Assembly (NCBI RefSeq): GCF_900005615.1
Contig: NZ_LN832559.1
Location: 1,270,837 to 1,334,836 of the forward strand
From: Paracoccus aminovorans
GTDB taxonomy: Bacteria > Pseudomonadota > Alphaproteobacteria > Rhodobacterales > Rhodobacteraceae
Length of the DNA: 64,000 bases
Direction of reading: 5' to 3'
Part shown: positions 46,326-56,742 of the stretch, in pieces
Numbering within the stretch: position 1 is the stretch's first letter
Layout: every line of letters begins with the position of its first letter
Program-made: the position numbers and the translations under genes
Notes under the pieces: model-generated
Seen by the model: only the letters and a program-made list of their open reading frames with translations
Database searches by the model: none
Told to the model about the DNA's origin: nothing

Positions 46326-49300
46326 ATGCCCGAAAACTCGCCCCGATTCATCCACCTGCGCACCCATTCCGAACATTCGCTGCTGGAAGGCGCGGTGCCG
46401 GTCAAGAAGCTTGCCGAGCTCGCGGCGCAGAACGGCATGCCGGCGGTGGCGCTGACCGACACCAACGCGCTGTTTGCGGCGCTGGAATTCTCGGTCAAGG
46501 CGCAGGATGCAGGTGTGCAGCCGATCATCGGCTGCCAGATCACCCTGGCCGCCGAGGTCACCGGCCCGGTGGTCCTGCTGGCGCAGAACGAGGCTGGCTG
46601 GCTGAACCTGATGGCCTTGTCGACCTGCCTCTATCTGCGCGACGGCAATGCGCTGCCGCATGTCACCCTTGACGAGCTGGTGGCCCATGCCGAGGGGCTG
46701 ATCTGCCTGACCGGCGGCGCCGGCGGTCCGCTGGGCCAGCTGGTGCTGCAAGGCCGGCCCGCCGAGGCGCGCGCCCTGGCCGAGAGGCTGGCGGCGGCCT
46801 TTCCGACCCGGCTCTATGTCGAACTGCAGCGCCACCACGATGCCGAGGGCCAGCCGGTGCCCGAGGAGGCGGGCGCGGAGGGCGGCATGATCGACATCGC
46901 CTATGCGCTCGATCTGCCGCTGGTCGCCACCAACGACGTCTATTTCCCGAAGCCCGACCTGTTCGACGCCCATGACGCGCTGATCTGCATTTCGGAGCGC
47001 GCCTATGTCGACCAGACCGCGCCGCGCCGCCGGCTGACGCCGCAGCACTACTTCAAGAGCGCCGCCGAGATGGCGACGCTGTTCGCCGATCTGCCCGAGG
47101 CGCTGGAGAATACCGTCGAGATCGCCCGCCGCTGCGCCTTCGCGGTCAAGAAGCACAAGCCGATCCTGCCGCGCTTCGCCGATGACGAGGTCGAGGAGCT
47201 GCGCCGCCAGGCCTGGGACGGGTTGCGCGCCCGGCTGGCGGTGATCCCGCATTCGGCGACAGCCGAGGAATATGAGGAGCGCCTGCGCTTCGAGCTGGGC
47301 ATCATCGAGCAGATGGGCTTTCCCGGCTATTTCCTGATCGTGGCCGACTTCATCAAATGGGCCAAGGATCAAGGCATTCCGGTCGGGCCGGGCCGTGGGT
47401 CGGGCGCGGGGTCTCTGGTCGCCTATGCGTTGACGATTACCGACCTGGATCCAATGCGTTACAGCCTGCTCTTCGAGCGGTTCCTGAACCCGGAACGGGT
47501 ATCGATGCCGGACTTCGACATCGACTTCTGCATGGATCGCCGCGAAGAGGTGATCCAATACGTGCAAGGGAAATACGGCCGCGACAAGGTCGGCCAGATC
47601 ATCACCTTCGGTGCGCTGCTGTCCAAGGCGGCGGTGCGCGACGTCGGCCGCGTGCTGCAGCTGCCCTTCGGCCAGGTGGACCGCCTGTCCAAGATGATCC
47701 CGGTCGAGGGCGTGAAACCGGTCAGCGTCACCAAGGCGCTCGCCGACGAGCCGCGCCTGCGCGAGGCGGCCAAGGAAGAGGTCGTCGCCCGGCTGCTGGA
47801 CTATGCCGCCAAGATCGAGGGGCTGCTGAGGAACGCCTCGACCCATGCCGCGGGGGTGGTGATCGGCGACCGGCCGCTGCACCGGCTGGTGCCGCTTTAT
47901 CGCGATCCGGCCTCGGACATGCCGGCGACGCAGTTCAACATGAAATGGGTCGAGCAGGCCGGTCTGGTCAAGTTCGACTTCCTGGGCCTCAAGACCCTGA
48001 CGGTGATCCAGAACGCCGTCGATCTGATCAATGCCGGCGGTCGGCCGCTGCATGTCGCGGCCGACGGGCAGGTGCTCTATCAGCCGGCGCCGGGGGCGGA
48101 GAACCAGATCAACCTGATCCCGCTCGACGATCAGGCCAGCTACGAGCTTTTCGCCAGCGCCCGCACCGTGGCGGTGTTCCAGGTCGAAAGCTCGGGCATG
48201 ATGGATGCGCTGCGGCGGATGAAGCCGACCTGCATCGAGGATATCGTCGCGCTGGTCGCGCTGTATCGTCCCGGCCCGATGGAGAACATTCCGACCTATT
48301 GCGAGGTGAAGAACGGGCTGCGGCCGCTGGAATCGATCCATCCGACCATCGACCACATCCTGGCCGAGACCCAGGGCATCATCGTCTATCAGGAACAGGT
48401 GATGCAGATCGCCCAGGTCATGGCCGGCTACAGCCTCGGCGGCGCCGACCTGTTGCGCCGCGCCATGGGCAAGAAGATCGCCGAGGAGATGGCCAAGGAG
48501 CGGCCGAAGTTCGTCGAAGGCTGCACGGCGCAGGGAATCGACAAGAAGAAGGCCGGCGAGGTCTTTGACCTGCTTGAGAAATTCGCAAACTACGGTTTCA
48601 ACAAGTCCCATGCTGCGGCCTATGCCGTGGTCAGCTATCAGACCGCCTGGCTGAAGGCGAACCACCCGGTCGAATTCATGGCCGCGGTGATGAACTGCGA
48701 TATCCACCTGACCGACAAGCTGGCGATCTACAAGCGCGAGGCCGACCGGATGGGGATCGAGACCGTCGCGCCCTGCGTCAACCGCTCGGAGCCCACCTTC
48801 AGCGTCAAGGACGGCAAGATCGTCTATGCGCTGGGGGCGCTGAAGGGCGTCGGGGTCGAGGCGATGCGGCTGATCACCGAGGCGCGCGGGCAGACCCCGT
48901 TCCGCGACCTGCACGACTTTGCCCGCCGCGTGGACATGAAGCGCGTGGGCAAGCGCCCGCTGGAAATGCTGGCCCGCGCCGGCGCCTTCGACCTGCTGGA
49001 GCCGAACCGGGCCCGGGTGCTGAAATCCCTCGACGGGCTGGTTGCCTGGTCGGCGGCGGTGCAGGAGGCGGCGGCATCGTCGCAAAGCTCGCTCTTCGGC
49101 GGGGGCGAGGACCTGCCGCCGCCGCGCCCGGTCCCGGCGCCGATCTGGATGCCGACCGAGAAGCTGGGCGAGGAACATGCGGCCGTCGGCTTCTACCTTT
49201 CGGGCCATCCGCTGGACGACTATCAGCCGGCGCTGCGCCGCAAGGGGGTGCAGACGCTGGCCGAGGTGACGCAGGCCGCGCAGGATGGGGCGCTGGTCGC

Positions 49301-49796
49301 CTCGCTGGCGGGCACCGTGGCCTTCCGGCAGGAAAAGAAATCGGCCCGCGGCACCCGCTTCGCCTTCGTCGGTCTTTCCGATCCGACCGGGCTTTACGAA
49401 GTCACCGTGTTCTCGGACACGCTCGACGCCCATCGGCAGCATCTGGAGCCGGGCGAGAACGTGGTCCTGCAGGTGCAGGTCGAGCCCTCGGGCGACCAGG
49501 TCAAGCTGCTGGCCCGGGCGGTGACGCCGCTCGACCAGGCGGTGGCCGATGCCGGGGCGAACCGGCTGGCGGTCGAGATCGCGGGGCCGGACGCCGTGCC
49601 CGGCATCGCCGAGGCGCTGGCCCGCATCCAGGCCGAGGTCGCGGCACCCGCCCGCGCGCGCGGCCCTATTGCCTTGCGGCTGAAGGACGGCGAGGATCTG
49701 GTGGATATCGAGATCGCCGAGGATGCGCCTTTGACCACGCCGGCGCGCCAGGCGTTGCGCGTCATTCCCGGCGTGCTGGAAGTGCTTGAGGAATAG
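46326..49796 (+). CDS. dnaE: DNA polymerase III alpha subunit
   Basis: The 1,156-aa product has an N-terminal PHP domain (HLRTHSEHSLLEGAV), the polymerase core with GPGRGSGAGSLVAYAL and PDFDIDFCMDRR (catalytic aspartates), a helix-hairpin-helix region and a C-terminal OB domain (~970-1060). It is the replicative polymerase. Length is normal for DnaE1. The esterase-like gene follows after 49 bp. Confidence 0.97.
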   Translation: MPENSPRFIHLRTHSEHSLLEGAVPVKKLAELAAQNGMPAVALTDTNALFAALEFSVKAQDAGVQPIIGCQITLAAEVTGPVVLLAQNEAGWLNLMALSTCLYLRDGNALPHVTLDELVAHAEGLICLTGGAGGPLGQLVLQGRPAEARALAERLAAAFPTRLYVELQRHHDAEGQPVPEEAGAEGGMIDIAYALDLPLVATNDVYFPKPDLFDAHDALICISERAYVDQTAPRRRLTPQHYFKSAAEMATLFADLPEALENTVEIARRCAFAVKKHKPILPRFADDEVEELRRQAWDGLRARLAVIPHSATAEEYEERLRFELGIIEQMGFPGYFLIVADFIKWAKDQGIPVGPGRGSGAGSLVAYALTITDLDPMRYSLLFERFLNPERVSMPDFDIDFCMDRREEVIQYVQGKYGRDKVGQIITFGALLSKAAVRDVGRVLQLPFGQVDRLSKMIPVEGVKPVSVTKALADEPRLREAAKEEVVARLLDYAAKIEGLLRNASTHAAGVVIGDRPLHRLVPLYRDPASDMPATQFNMKWVEQAGLVKFDFLGLKTLTVIQNAVDLINAGGRPLHVAADGQVLYQPAPGAENQINLIPLDDQASYELFASARTVAVFQVESSGMMDALRRMKPTCIEDIVALVALYRPGPMENIPTYCEVKNGLRPLESIHPTIDHILAETQGIIVYQEQVMQIAQVMAGYSLGGADLLRRAMGKKIAEEMAKERPKFVEGCTAQGIDKKKAGEVFDLLEKFANYGFNKSHAAAYAVVSYQTAWLKANHPVEFMAAVMNCDIHLTDKLAIYKREADRMGIETVAPCVNRSEPTFSVKDGKIVYALGALKGVGVEAMRLITEARGQTPFRDLHDFARRVDMKRVGKRPLEMLARAGAFDLLEPNRARVLKSLDGLVAWSAAVQEAAASSQSSLFGGGEDLPPPRPVPAPIWMPTEKLGEEHAAVGFYLSGHPLDDYQPALRRKGVQTLAEVTQAAQDGALVASLAGTVAFRQEKKSARGTRFAFVGLSDPTGLYEVTVFSDTLDAHRQHLEPGENVVLQVQVEPSGDQVKLLARAVTPLDQAVADAGANRLAVEIAGPDAVPGIAEALARIQAEVAAPARARGPIALRLKDGEDLVDIEIAEDAPLTTPARQALRVIPGVLEVLEE

Positions 49797-49845
49797 GTTT
49801 TTTATCCGGCCGATCTTTGCGGCCGCTTTGTCACAAGGAGCTTTC

Positions 49846-50907
49846 ATGCGATTCCCGACCATTGCGCAGGGCGCCACGCCTTCGGCGGACGGGGCGGTGA
49901 CGCGCTTCGTCTCGCCCGAGGTTCAGAACAAGAGCTGGTTCAACCCGACCCGGCCGGTGATCTTCGTCAACGGCATGCTGAACACCGGCGCCGACCACCG
50001 CGCCTGCGCCGAGGCGCTGTCGCTGATGCTGGGCTGTCCGGTCGTCGGCGTCTACAACCGCAAGGACGGTTTCTGGGCCGATCTGTTCCAATGCATCACC
50101 GACAAGGCGCGGCTGACGCAGGTCCAGACCTCGAACCTGAACCACAACACCAACTGGATCGCCTTCTTCGACCAGGTCTGGCAGAAGAGCCGCGAGACGC
50201 GGCCGATGCTGACCAAGGAGGATTTCGCCCATGAGATGCTGGCCAGCAACCCGGCGGCGCAATCGCTGTTCGCGCTGCTGATCGGCCAGCCGGGCGGGAT
50301 GCTGGGCACGCCGATCTATTGCCACAGCCAGGGCAACTTGGTGACCTCGAACGCGCTGTCGGCGGTGACGCTGGTCAAGGGCGCGGAATCGGTGCGCGGG
50401 CTCGAGGTGAACAGCTTCGGCTCGCCCGCGCGCGGCTGGCCGGTGGGGCTGAACCGCGTGAACAACGCCTATACGTTCGACCCGGTCAGCTTGCTGGACC
50501 TGACCATGGACCTGTCGAGCGCGAAGGTCGGGTTCAAGGTTGCGCATGGTTTCCTGAACTATGTCGCCCAGGACGGCGAATTCGTGGTGAACCGCTTCCG
50601 CACCGGCGGCTGGGGCATGACGGTGAACATGGACGAGAAGGGGCTGGCGAAGTTCTGCGCCGGGCTCGGCACCAACACCAAGCGGCTGCGTGCCATCTTC
50701 GACCGGCTGGAGTCGGCGCATTTCACCGACAGCGACGACGTGGCGCTGGAATATGTGAACCTGCTTTCGGACCAGCAGATCGCGGCGCTGCGGGCCGTCG
50801 ATCCGGCATTCGTCGCGCAGCTGGTGCGGCTTTTGCAGGCCGGCTGGACCGCCGCCGACGAACAGCGCGCCATCGACCGGCTGCAAGCGGCGCAGGGCGT
50901 GTCCTGA
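49846..50907 (+). CDS. Alpha/beta-hydrolase-like hypothetical protein
   Basis: The 353-aa product has RPVIFVNGMLNTGADH and a nucleophile-elbow-like YCHSQGNLVTSNAL, which suggest an alpha/beta-hydrolase (lipase/esterase) fold. No signal peptide. The remaining triad residues are not certain. Start at 49846 has CAAGGAGCTTTC upstream. Convergent with ilvC. Substrate unknown. Confidence 0.65.
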   Translation: MRFPTIAQGATPSADGAVTRFVSPEVQNKSWFNPTRPVIFVNGMLNTGADHRACAEALSLMLGCPVVGVYNRKDGFWADLFQCITDKARLTQVQTSNLNHNTNWIAFFDQVWQKSRETRPMLTKEDFAHEMLASNPAAQSLFALLIGQPGGMLGTPIYCHSQGNLVTSNALSAVTLVKGAESVRGLEVNSFGSPARGWPVGLNRVNNAYTFDPVSLLDLTMDLSSAKVGFKVAHGFLNYVAQDGEFVVNRFRTGGWGMTVNMDEKGLAKFCAGLGTNTKRLRAIFDRLESAHFTDSDDVALEYVNLLSDQQIAALRAVDPAFVAQLVRLLQAGWTAADEQRAIDRLQAAQGVS

Positions 50908-50912
50908 ACGAA

Positions 50913-50938
50913 AAAGCCCCGCCGGATGGCGGGGCTTT
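50913..50938. terminator. Bidirectional terminator between hydrolase and ilvC
   Basis: AAAGCCCCGCC and GGCGGGGCTTT form an 11-bp stem with a GGAT loop between the convergent genes. Confidence 0.9.
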
Positions 50939-50955
50939 CCTTTTGGCGGGGGCGC

Positions 50956-52023
<1,068 letters not shown>

Positions 52024-52106
52024 TCAGCACGTTCCGTGCAATTTTTGCATTTTCAAACGATAATTTGCGATGATAATAAGTAAGTGCTTACTGTAGTGAA
52101 AAAATC

Positions 52107-52562
52107 ATGCCAGACGCCACTGATCGCCGTATTCTGCGCCAGCTTCTTGCCGACCCCGACATCGCGAATGCCGAACTGGCACAACGCGCCGGGGTGACCC
52201 CCGCCAGCCTGTGGCGCCGGCTGGAAAAGCTGCGCGAGACCGGCGTGATCCGGGCGACCGAGACCCGCATCGACTGGCGCAAGCTCGGTTACGAGGTCCA
52301 GGTCAGCCTGCGCTTCACCCTTGACAAGACCCAGCCCCGCGCCTTCGACGATTTCACCGCCGCCGCCCGCCGCGTGCCCGAGGTGACCGAGATCCAGACC
52401 TTCCTGGGCTCGGTGGACCTGCGGCTGTCGGTGATTGCCCGCGACATGGCACATTGGCAGCAGCTGTACCGCGAAAGCATCCTGACGTTGCCGCATGTCT
52501 CGGATTCCGATGCGCTGATGCTGGTCAGCACCATCAAGGACGTGCAGGAGCTGCCGCTGTGA
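52107..52562 (+). CDS. Lrp/AsnC-family regulator, first of a pair
   Basis: The 151-aa product has an N-terminal HTH (about 5-55: LAQRAGVTPASLWRRLEKLRE) and a C-terminal RAM/ligand domain (EVTEIQTFLGSVDLRLSV). Its stop overlaps the start of the second Lrp gene (GTGA). Divergent from ilvC, so control of branched-chain amino acid synthesis is a reasonable guess. It is not in a nir cluster, so a siroheme-decarboxylase (NirDL-type) role is unlikely. Confidence 0.88.
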   Translation: MPDATDRRILRQLLADPDIANAELAQRAGVTPASLWRRLEKLRETGVIRATETRIDWRKLGYEVQVSLRFTLDKTQPRAFDDFTAAARRVPEVTEIQTFLGSVDLRLSVIARDMAHWQQLYRESILTLPHVSDSDALMLVSTIKDVQELPL

Positions 52563-53017
52563 GCTTTGCCCCCGACGCCACCGACCTGGCCATCCTGCGG
52601 CTGCTGGCCCAGGACGCGACCCGCGGCGCGGCCGAGATCGGGCGCGTCCTGGGCCTGACCCAGCCCGCCACCTGGCGCCGCATCAAGCGCTTGACCGAGG
52701 CCGGGGTGATCGCCGGTCGCCGCATCGTGGTGGACGAGGCCGCGCTGGGATTCGGCGTCACCGTCTTCCTGGGCATCCGCCTGGCCGCCAAGGGCCGTCC
52801 GGGCCTCGAGGATTTCGAGCGTGCGGTGACCGCCATCCCCGAGGTGCAGACCGTGCAGCATGTGCTGGGCCAGTTCGATTACCGCCTGCGCATCCATGCC
52901 CGCGACATTGCCGATTTCGAGCGCATCCTGCGCCGCCGCATCATGACCCTGCCGGGCGTCGGCCAGGTCGAGGCGAACGTCATGCTGTCCGAGGAACGCC
53001 GGCCTGGCCCTTTGTGA
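52559..53017 (+). CDS. Lrp/AsnC-family regulator, second of a pair
   Basis: The 152-aa product begins at a GTG overlapping the previous stop by 4 bp. It has an HTH (IGRVLGLTQPATWRRIKRL) and RAM domain (EVQTVQHVLGQFDYRLRI). The coupling implies a hetero-oligomer with its paralogue. The GTG start is chosen for the overlap; no good upstream start exists. Confidence 0.85.
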   Translation: MSFAPDATDLAILRLLAQDATRGAAEIGRVLGLTQPATWRRIKRLTEAGVIAGRRIVVDEAALGFGVTVFLGIRLAAKGRPGLEDFERAVTAIPEVQTVQHVLGQFDYRLRIHARDIADFERILRRRIMTLPGVGQVEANVMLSEERRPGPL

Positions 53018-53030
53018 TCCGGTCCCTTTG

Positions 53031-53189
53031 CAGGCGGCTGAAAAAGTCTCAGCGACGCAGCACATTGGGCAGAAAGCGGGAAATCCGCCTCAAATCGCCT
53101 GCAAATGCCCTGTTTTCCAGCCGATCCTGGTCGGGCCCGGAACGATTATCCGTCCCGACGACCTTTCGGGGCTCTTTTTCAGCAGCCTG
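53031..53189. mobile_element. MITE-like element
   Basis: CAGGCGGCTGAAAAAG at 53031-53046 and CTTTTTCAGCAGCCTG at 53174-53189 are inverted repeats matching at 15 of 16 positions, 159 bp overall, with no gene inside. It abuts the GNAT stop codon. Ends of this CAG...TGAAAAAG type resemble IS termini. No target duplication is evident. Confidence 0.45.
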
Positions 53190-53645
53190 TTAGAGCCGCT
53201 TTTCCATATAGACCCGCCGCAGGCCCAGTTCGGTGGCGCGATGCGTCTCGGCATAGCCGCGTGCGGCATAGATGGCGATGTTCTCGACCATGATCTCCTG
53301 CGTATAAAGCCGCATCGCCGGCAGGCCCGTCTGCCGCGCACGGTTCTCGGCGAAATCCAGCAGCATCCGGCCATAACCCTTGCCCTGCGCGCCGGGGTCA
53401 ATGGCGACATTGTCCAGAAGCAGGTGGCCGTCGCCTTCGACCAGCACCAGGATGCCGCGCACGGTGCCGTCGTCCAGGACCCAAAGCTGGCCGGCGGCCT
53501 GCCGGGCGGCATAATCGTCGCGCATCGGGCCGGGAACCAGCCCGTTCAGCGCCACATAGCGGCCATAGGCCTTCGCTACGATGCGCGCGACCTGCGGCAG
53601 GTCGGCCGGGGCGGCGGGGCGGATATCGGGGCCGGGGTCTGACAT
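53190..53645 (-). CDS. GNAT-family N-acetyltransferase
   Basis: The 151-aa product has the acetyl-CoA loop GAQGKGYGRMLLDFAE and the fold's C-terminal YAARGYAETHRATEL. Substrate unknown. It ends directly at a MITE-like repeat. Confidence 0.88.
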   Translation of the reverse strand: MSDPGPDIRPAAPADLPQVARIVAKAYGRYVALNGLVPGPMRDDYAARQAAGQLWVLDDGTVRGILVLVEGDGHLLLDNVAIDPGAQGKGYGRMLLDFAENRARQTGLPAMRLYTQEIMVENIAIYAARGYAETHRATELGLRRVYMEKRL

Positions 53646-53776
53646 GGCGCCTCCTGTTTCCGGGGCAGGCTATCACCGCCGGCGGTGCCGGCCAAGCCGG
53701 CGCTTTCACGGCCTTGTTGGCTTGCATTGTCCCGCGCGAGCGGTCAATCAGGCGCCACCCAACCAGCAGGTGACCG

Positions 53777-55078
53777 ATGGCCAGCCCGCGCCCCTTTTCG
53801 CGTTACGAATTCCTGATCGCCTGGCGCTACCTGCGCGCCCGCCGGGCCGAGGGCGGGGTCAGCGTGATGACCTGGATCAGCCTGATCGGCATCACCCTGG
53901 GCGTGATGGCGCTGATCGCCACCCTGGCGGTCCGCGCCGGCTTCCGCGCGGATTTCGTCGACACCATCCTGGGGGCCAATCCGCACAGCACCGTCTCTTA
54001 CGCGCCGAGCCAGGTCTATAACGAGCTGACCGAAGAGACCTATTTCTCGCCCGGCACCATCCAGGACTATGACGCGCTGGCCGCCAGGATCGCGGCGATC
54101 CCGGGCGTCACCCGCGCCGATCCGGCCGTGCGCGGCAAGGTCATGGCCACGCAGAACGGTCAGCGCGGACTGGGCGACGTCTATGGCGTCTCGGCCGAGG
54201 CGATGGCGGCGCTGCCCGGCGTCGTCGACCCCGAGCGTGCCAGCGGCGATATCGCCGATTACGACCGGGGCATCGCCATCGGCATCGGCCTGGCGCGGAC
54301 GCTGGGCGTGGGCGTCGGCGACCGCATCCAGCTGGTCTCGCCCGACGGGGCGCAGACGGCGGTGGGCACCACGCCCCGGATCGAAAGCTACGAGGTGGTC
54401 TATATCTTCTCGGCCGGGCGCTGGGACATCGACGAGGCCCGCATCTACATGCCCCTGGCCGCGGCGCAGAGCTTCTTCAACCGCGAGGGCGTCGCGGACG
54501 AGATCGAGGTCTTCGTCCGCGACCCGGAGCGGGTGGACGACTGGACGCCGCAACTCCTGAGCGCGGCGGGCGAGCGGGGGCAGGTCTGGACCTGGCGCGA
54601 CGCCGCGGGCAGCTTCCTTGCCGCGCTGGACATGGAGGATGACGTGATGTTCGTCATCCTGGCGATCCTGGTGCTGATCGCGTCGATGAACATCACCTCA
54701 GGGCTGATCATGCTGGTCAAGAACAAGGGCCGCGACATCGGCATCCTGCGCACCATGGGCCTGACCGAAGGCGCGGTGCTGCGGGTGTTCTTTCTCTGTG
54801 GCGCCTTCACCGGCGTGATCGGCACCGCGGCTGGGGTGGTGCTGGGCGTGGCGCTGTCGCTGAACGTCGATCACGTCATGGCGGCGCTGAACGCGCTGAC
54901 CGGCGGCAATGCCTGGCAGCCCGAGGTGCGCGGCATCTATGCCCTGCACGGCGAATTGCGCGCCTGGGACATCTTCCGCGCCGTAGCGCTGTCCCTGGGG
55001 CTGGCCTTCGTGGTGACGATCTTTCCGGCGCGGCGGGCGGCGCGCATGAACCCGGTGGAGGCGCTGCGCTATGAGTGA
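53777..55078 (+). CDS. lolC: Lipoprotein-releasing ABC transporter permease (LolC/E)
   Basis: The 433-aa product has an N-terminal helix, a large periplasmic MacB-like domain (about 50-270) and three C-terminal helices of an FtsX domain ([36 protein letters not shown] end). It pulls lipoproteins from the inner membrane for LolA. It overlaps lolD by 8 bp. In alphaproteobacteria one LolC/E-like protein (LolF) often serves as both permease subunits. Confidence 0.93.
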   Translation: MASPRPFSRYEFLIAWRYLRARRAEGGVSVMTWISLIGITLGVMALIATLAVRAGFRADFVDTILGANPHSTVSYAPSQVYNELTEETYFSPGTIQDYDALAARIAAIPGVTRADPAVRGKVMATQNGQRGLGDVYGVSAEAMAALPGVVDPERASGDIADYDRGIAIGIGLARTLGVGVGDRIQLVSPDGAQTAVGTTPRIESYEVVYIFSAGRWDIDEARIYMPLAAAQSFFNREGVADEIEVFVRDPERVDDWTPQLLSAAGERGQVWTWRDAAGSFLAALDMEDDVMFVILAILVLIASMNITSGLIMLVKNKGRDIGILRTMGLTEGAVLRVFFLCGAFTGVIGTAAGVVLGVALSLNVDHVMAALNALTGGNAWQPEVRGIYALHGELRAWDIFRAVALSLGLAFVVTIFPARRAARMNPVEALRYE

Positions 55079-55745
55079 CGTCCTGGTCCTCGACGGGATT
55101 TCCAAGACCTACGGCAAGGGCGGTCCGGCGCCGGTGCCGGTGCTCTCGGACCTGTCGCTGAGGGTGGCGCGCGGCGAGGTGGTGGCGCTGGTGGCGCCCT
55201 CGGGCGCGGGGAAATCGACTCTTCTGCACATCGCCGGCCTGCTCGACACGCCCGATGCCGGGCGGGTGGCGATCAACGGCCGCGACATGGGCGGGCAGGG
55301 CGACCGCGCCCGGACCGAGGCGCGGCGCGAAGAGCTGGGCTTCATCTATCAGTTCCACCACCTGCTGCCCGAATTCACCGCTGCCGAGAACATCGTGCTG
55401 CCGCAACTGGCCAATGGCGTGGCCGATGCGGCCGCGCGGGCGCGGGCCGGCGATCTTCTGGGCCGGGTCGGGCTGTCGCATCGCGCCGACCATCGCCCGG
55501 CACAGCTTTCGGGCGGCGAGCAGCAGCGCGTGGCCTTCTGCCGGGCGCTGGCGAACCAGCCTTCGCTGCTGCTTGCCGACGAGCCGACGGGCAATCTCGA
55601 CCCGGCGACCTCGGACAAGGTCTTCGACGTGCTGATGGCGCTGGTGCGCGAGACCGGGCTGGCGGCGCTGATCGCCACCCACAACCTCGAACTGGCGGGC
55701 CGCATGGACCGGGTGGTGCGGCTGGGCGAGGGCCGCGCGGCATGA
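55071..55745 (+). CDS. lolD: Lipoprotein-releasing ABC transporter ATPase
   Basis: The 224-aa product has Walker [10 protein letters not shown] (Ala where Gly is usual), signature LSGGEQQR and Walker [13 protein letters not shown]. It powers LolC. It overlaps the next gene by 4 bp. Confidence 0.95.
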   Translation: MSDVLVLDGISKTYGKGGPAPVPVLSDLSLRVARGEVVALVAPSGAGKSTLLHIAGLLDTPDAGRVAINGRDMGGQGDRARTEARREELGFIYQFHHLLPEFTAAENIVLPQLANGVADAAARARAGDLLGRVGLSHRADHRPAQLSGGEQQRVAFCRALANQPSLLLADEPTGNLDPATSDKVFDVLMALVRETGLAALIATHNLELAGRMDRVVRLGEGRAA

Positions 55746-56419
55746 GCGCGGGTGCCGGCAGGCGGTGCAAGGTCGGTGTCCGCGCGGCGCACGGCCGCTG
55801 CACGGCGATGACGGCGCAAGGCCCTTCCGCGCCTGCGGGCGTTTCCGCCGCTCCGGCCCAGACAAGCAGCCTGTGCGCCGCCTCGTCTTTCCGCTTCGCG
55901 CCTTCTCGCAAAAGCGCGGACCGTCTGGCGGCGGCTTTGGCACTTCTCTGCCTGCTGCCCGCCCAGGCTTCTGCCGAGCCGTTCGAGCAATTCGGCACGG
56001 CGATGAAATACGGCCTGCCGTTGGCGGCGGCGGTCTGCGCCGCCGACCAGAACCGGTTGGAGGATTTCGCGGTGCGCGGCGTGCTGCAGGCGGCGGTGGT
56101 CTGGGGAATGAAAGCGGTCTTCGACGGCGCTCCGATCTCGCGCCGTCCATCGGGCGAGGGCAAGGGTTTCCCCTCGGGTCATACGGCGGCGGCTTTTTTC
56201 GGCGCGTCGGATTTGGCGGGGAAATGCTTCGACGACAAGCCCTGGGCGGGGGCCGCGGCCTATGGTGCCGCGGGTCTGACGGGCTGGAGTCGCGTCCACG
56301 CGGGCGAACATACCCCGCAGCAGGTCTGGACCGGGGCGCTGATCGGGATCAGTTTCGGCGCGGCGAGTTTCGGCATCGGAACCGAGGGGGTCGGGTTCGA
56401 ATGGGGGATGCGGTTCTGA
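55742..56419 (+). CDS. PAP2-family phosphatase
   Basis: The 225-aa product has the PAP2 motifs: [15 protein letters not shown] and a later [13 protein letters not shown] with the catalytic histidine. A hydrophobic segment ending LPAQASA (about residues 60-78) looks like a signal peptide that starts far inside, so the real start may be later (e.g. near residue 23 or beyond). ATG overlaps the lolD stop (ATGA). Probably a periplasmic lipid or undecaprenyl phosphatase. Confidence 0.8.
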   Translation: MSAGAGRRCKVGVRAAHGRCTAMTAQGPSAPAGVSAAPAQTSSLCAASSFRFAPSRKSADRLAAALALLCLLPAQASAEPFEQFGTAMKYGLPLAAAVCAADQNRLEDFAVRGVLQAAVVWGMKAVFDGAPISRRPSGEGKGFPSGHTAAAFFGASDLAGKCFDDKPWAGAAAYGAAGLTGWSRVHAGEHTPQQVWTGALIGISFGAASFGIGTEGVGFEWGMRF

Positions 56420-56427
56420 CGGCCGCC

Positions 56428-56733
56428 TCAGGTCTTGCCGCCGGCTGCCGCGCCTTCAGGGGCTGACTCGTTTTGCTTCTTTCCTCGTTCGGCAGCGATG
56501 AGCGATGCGGTCTGCGTCAATGCCGATCCGAAGTAAAAACCGATTATGACGCCGCCCCAGTTTGAAAACTCCGGCGGTATCTTGTCCTTTACCGGCGTGC
56601 TGGTCGAGATTGCGTAGAGCGCAATGGCTGCCATCGCGACAAATATGGCCAAGGCGATAAACCCGGATATGATGCTGTTGATCATCATTATCCTGGCGAT
56701 GGCGGTACTGATTTTAGTGTCCGTACTCATCAA
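56428..56733 (-). CDS. Small two-helix membrane protein
   Basis: The 101-aa product has two hydrophobic segments (about 18-42 and 62-80) and a polar Gly/Ala-rich tail. It is 9 bp downstream of the secreted gene at 56743-57852, so they form an operon. Both are AT-richer than neighbours. Function unknown. Confidence 0.6.
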   Translation of the reverse strand: MMSTDTKISTAIARIMMINSIISGFIALAIFVAMAAIALYAISTSTPVKDKIPPEFSNWGGVIIGFYFGSALTQTASLIAAERGKKQNESAPEGAAAGGKT

Positions 56734-56742
56734 CTCCTCTCC

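Noticed and set aside
46191..49877. Long open frame on the - strand opposite dnaE
   Set aside because: Antisense shadow of dnaE caused by high GC.
52107..53017. NirDL/AhbAB siroheme decarboxylase pair
   Set aside because: The fold is similar, but there are no heme d1 or nir genes nearby and the HTH looks intact; Lrp regulators fit better.
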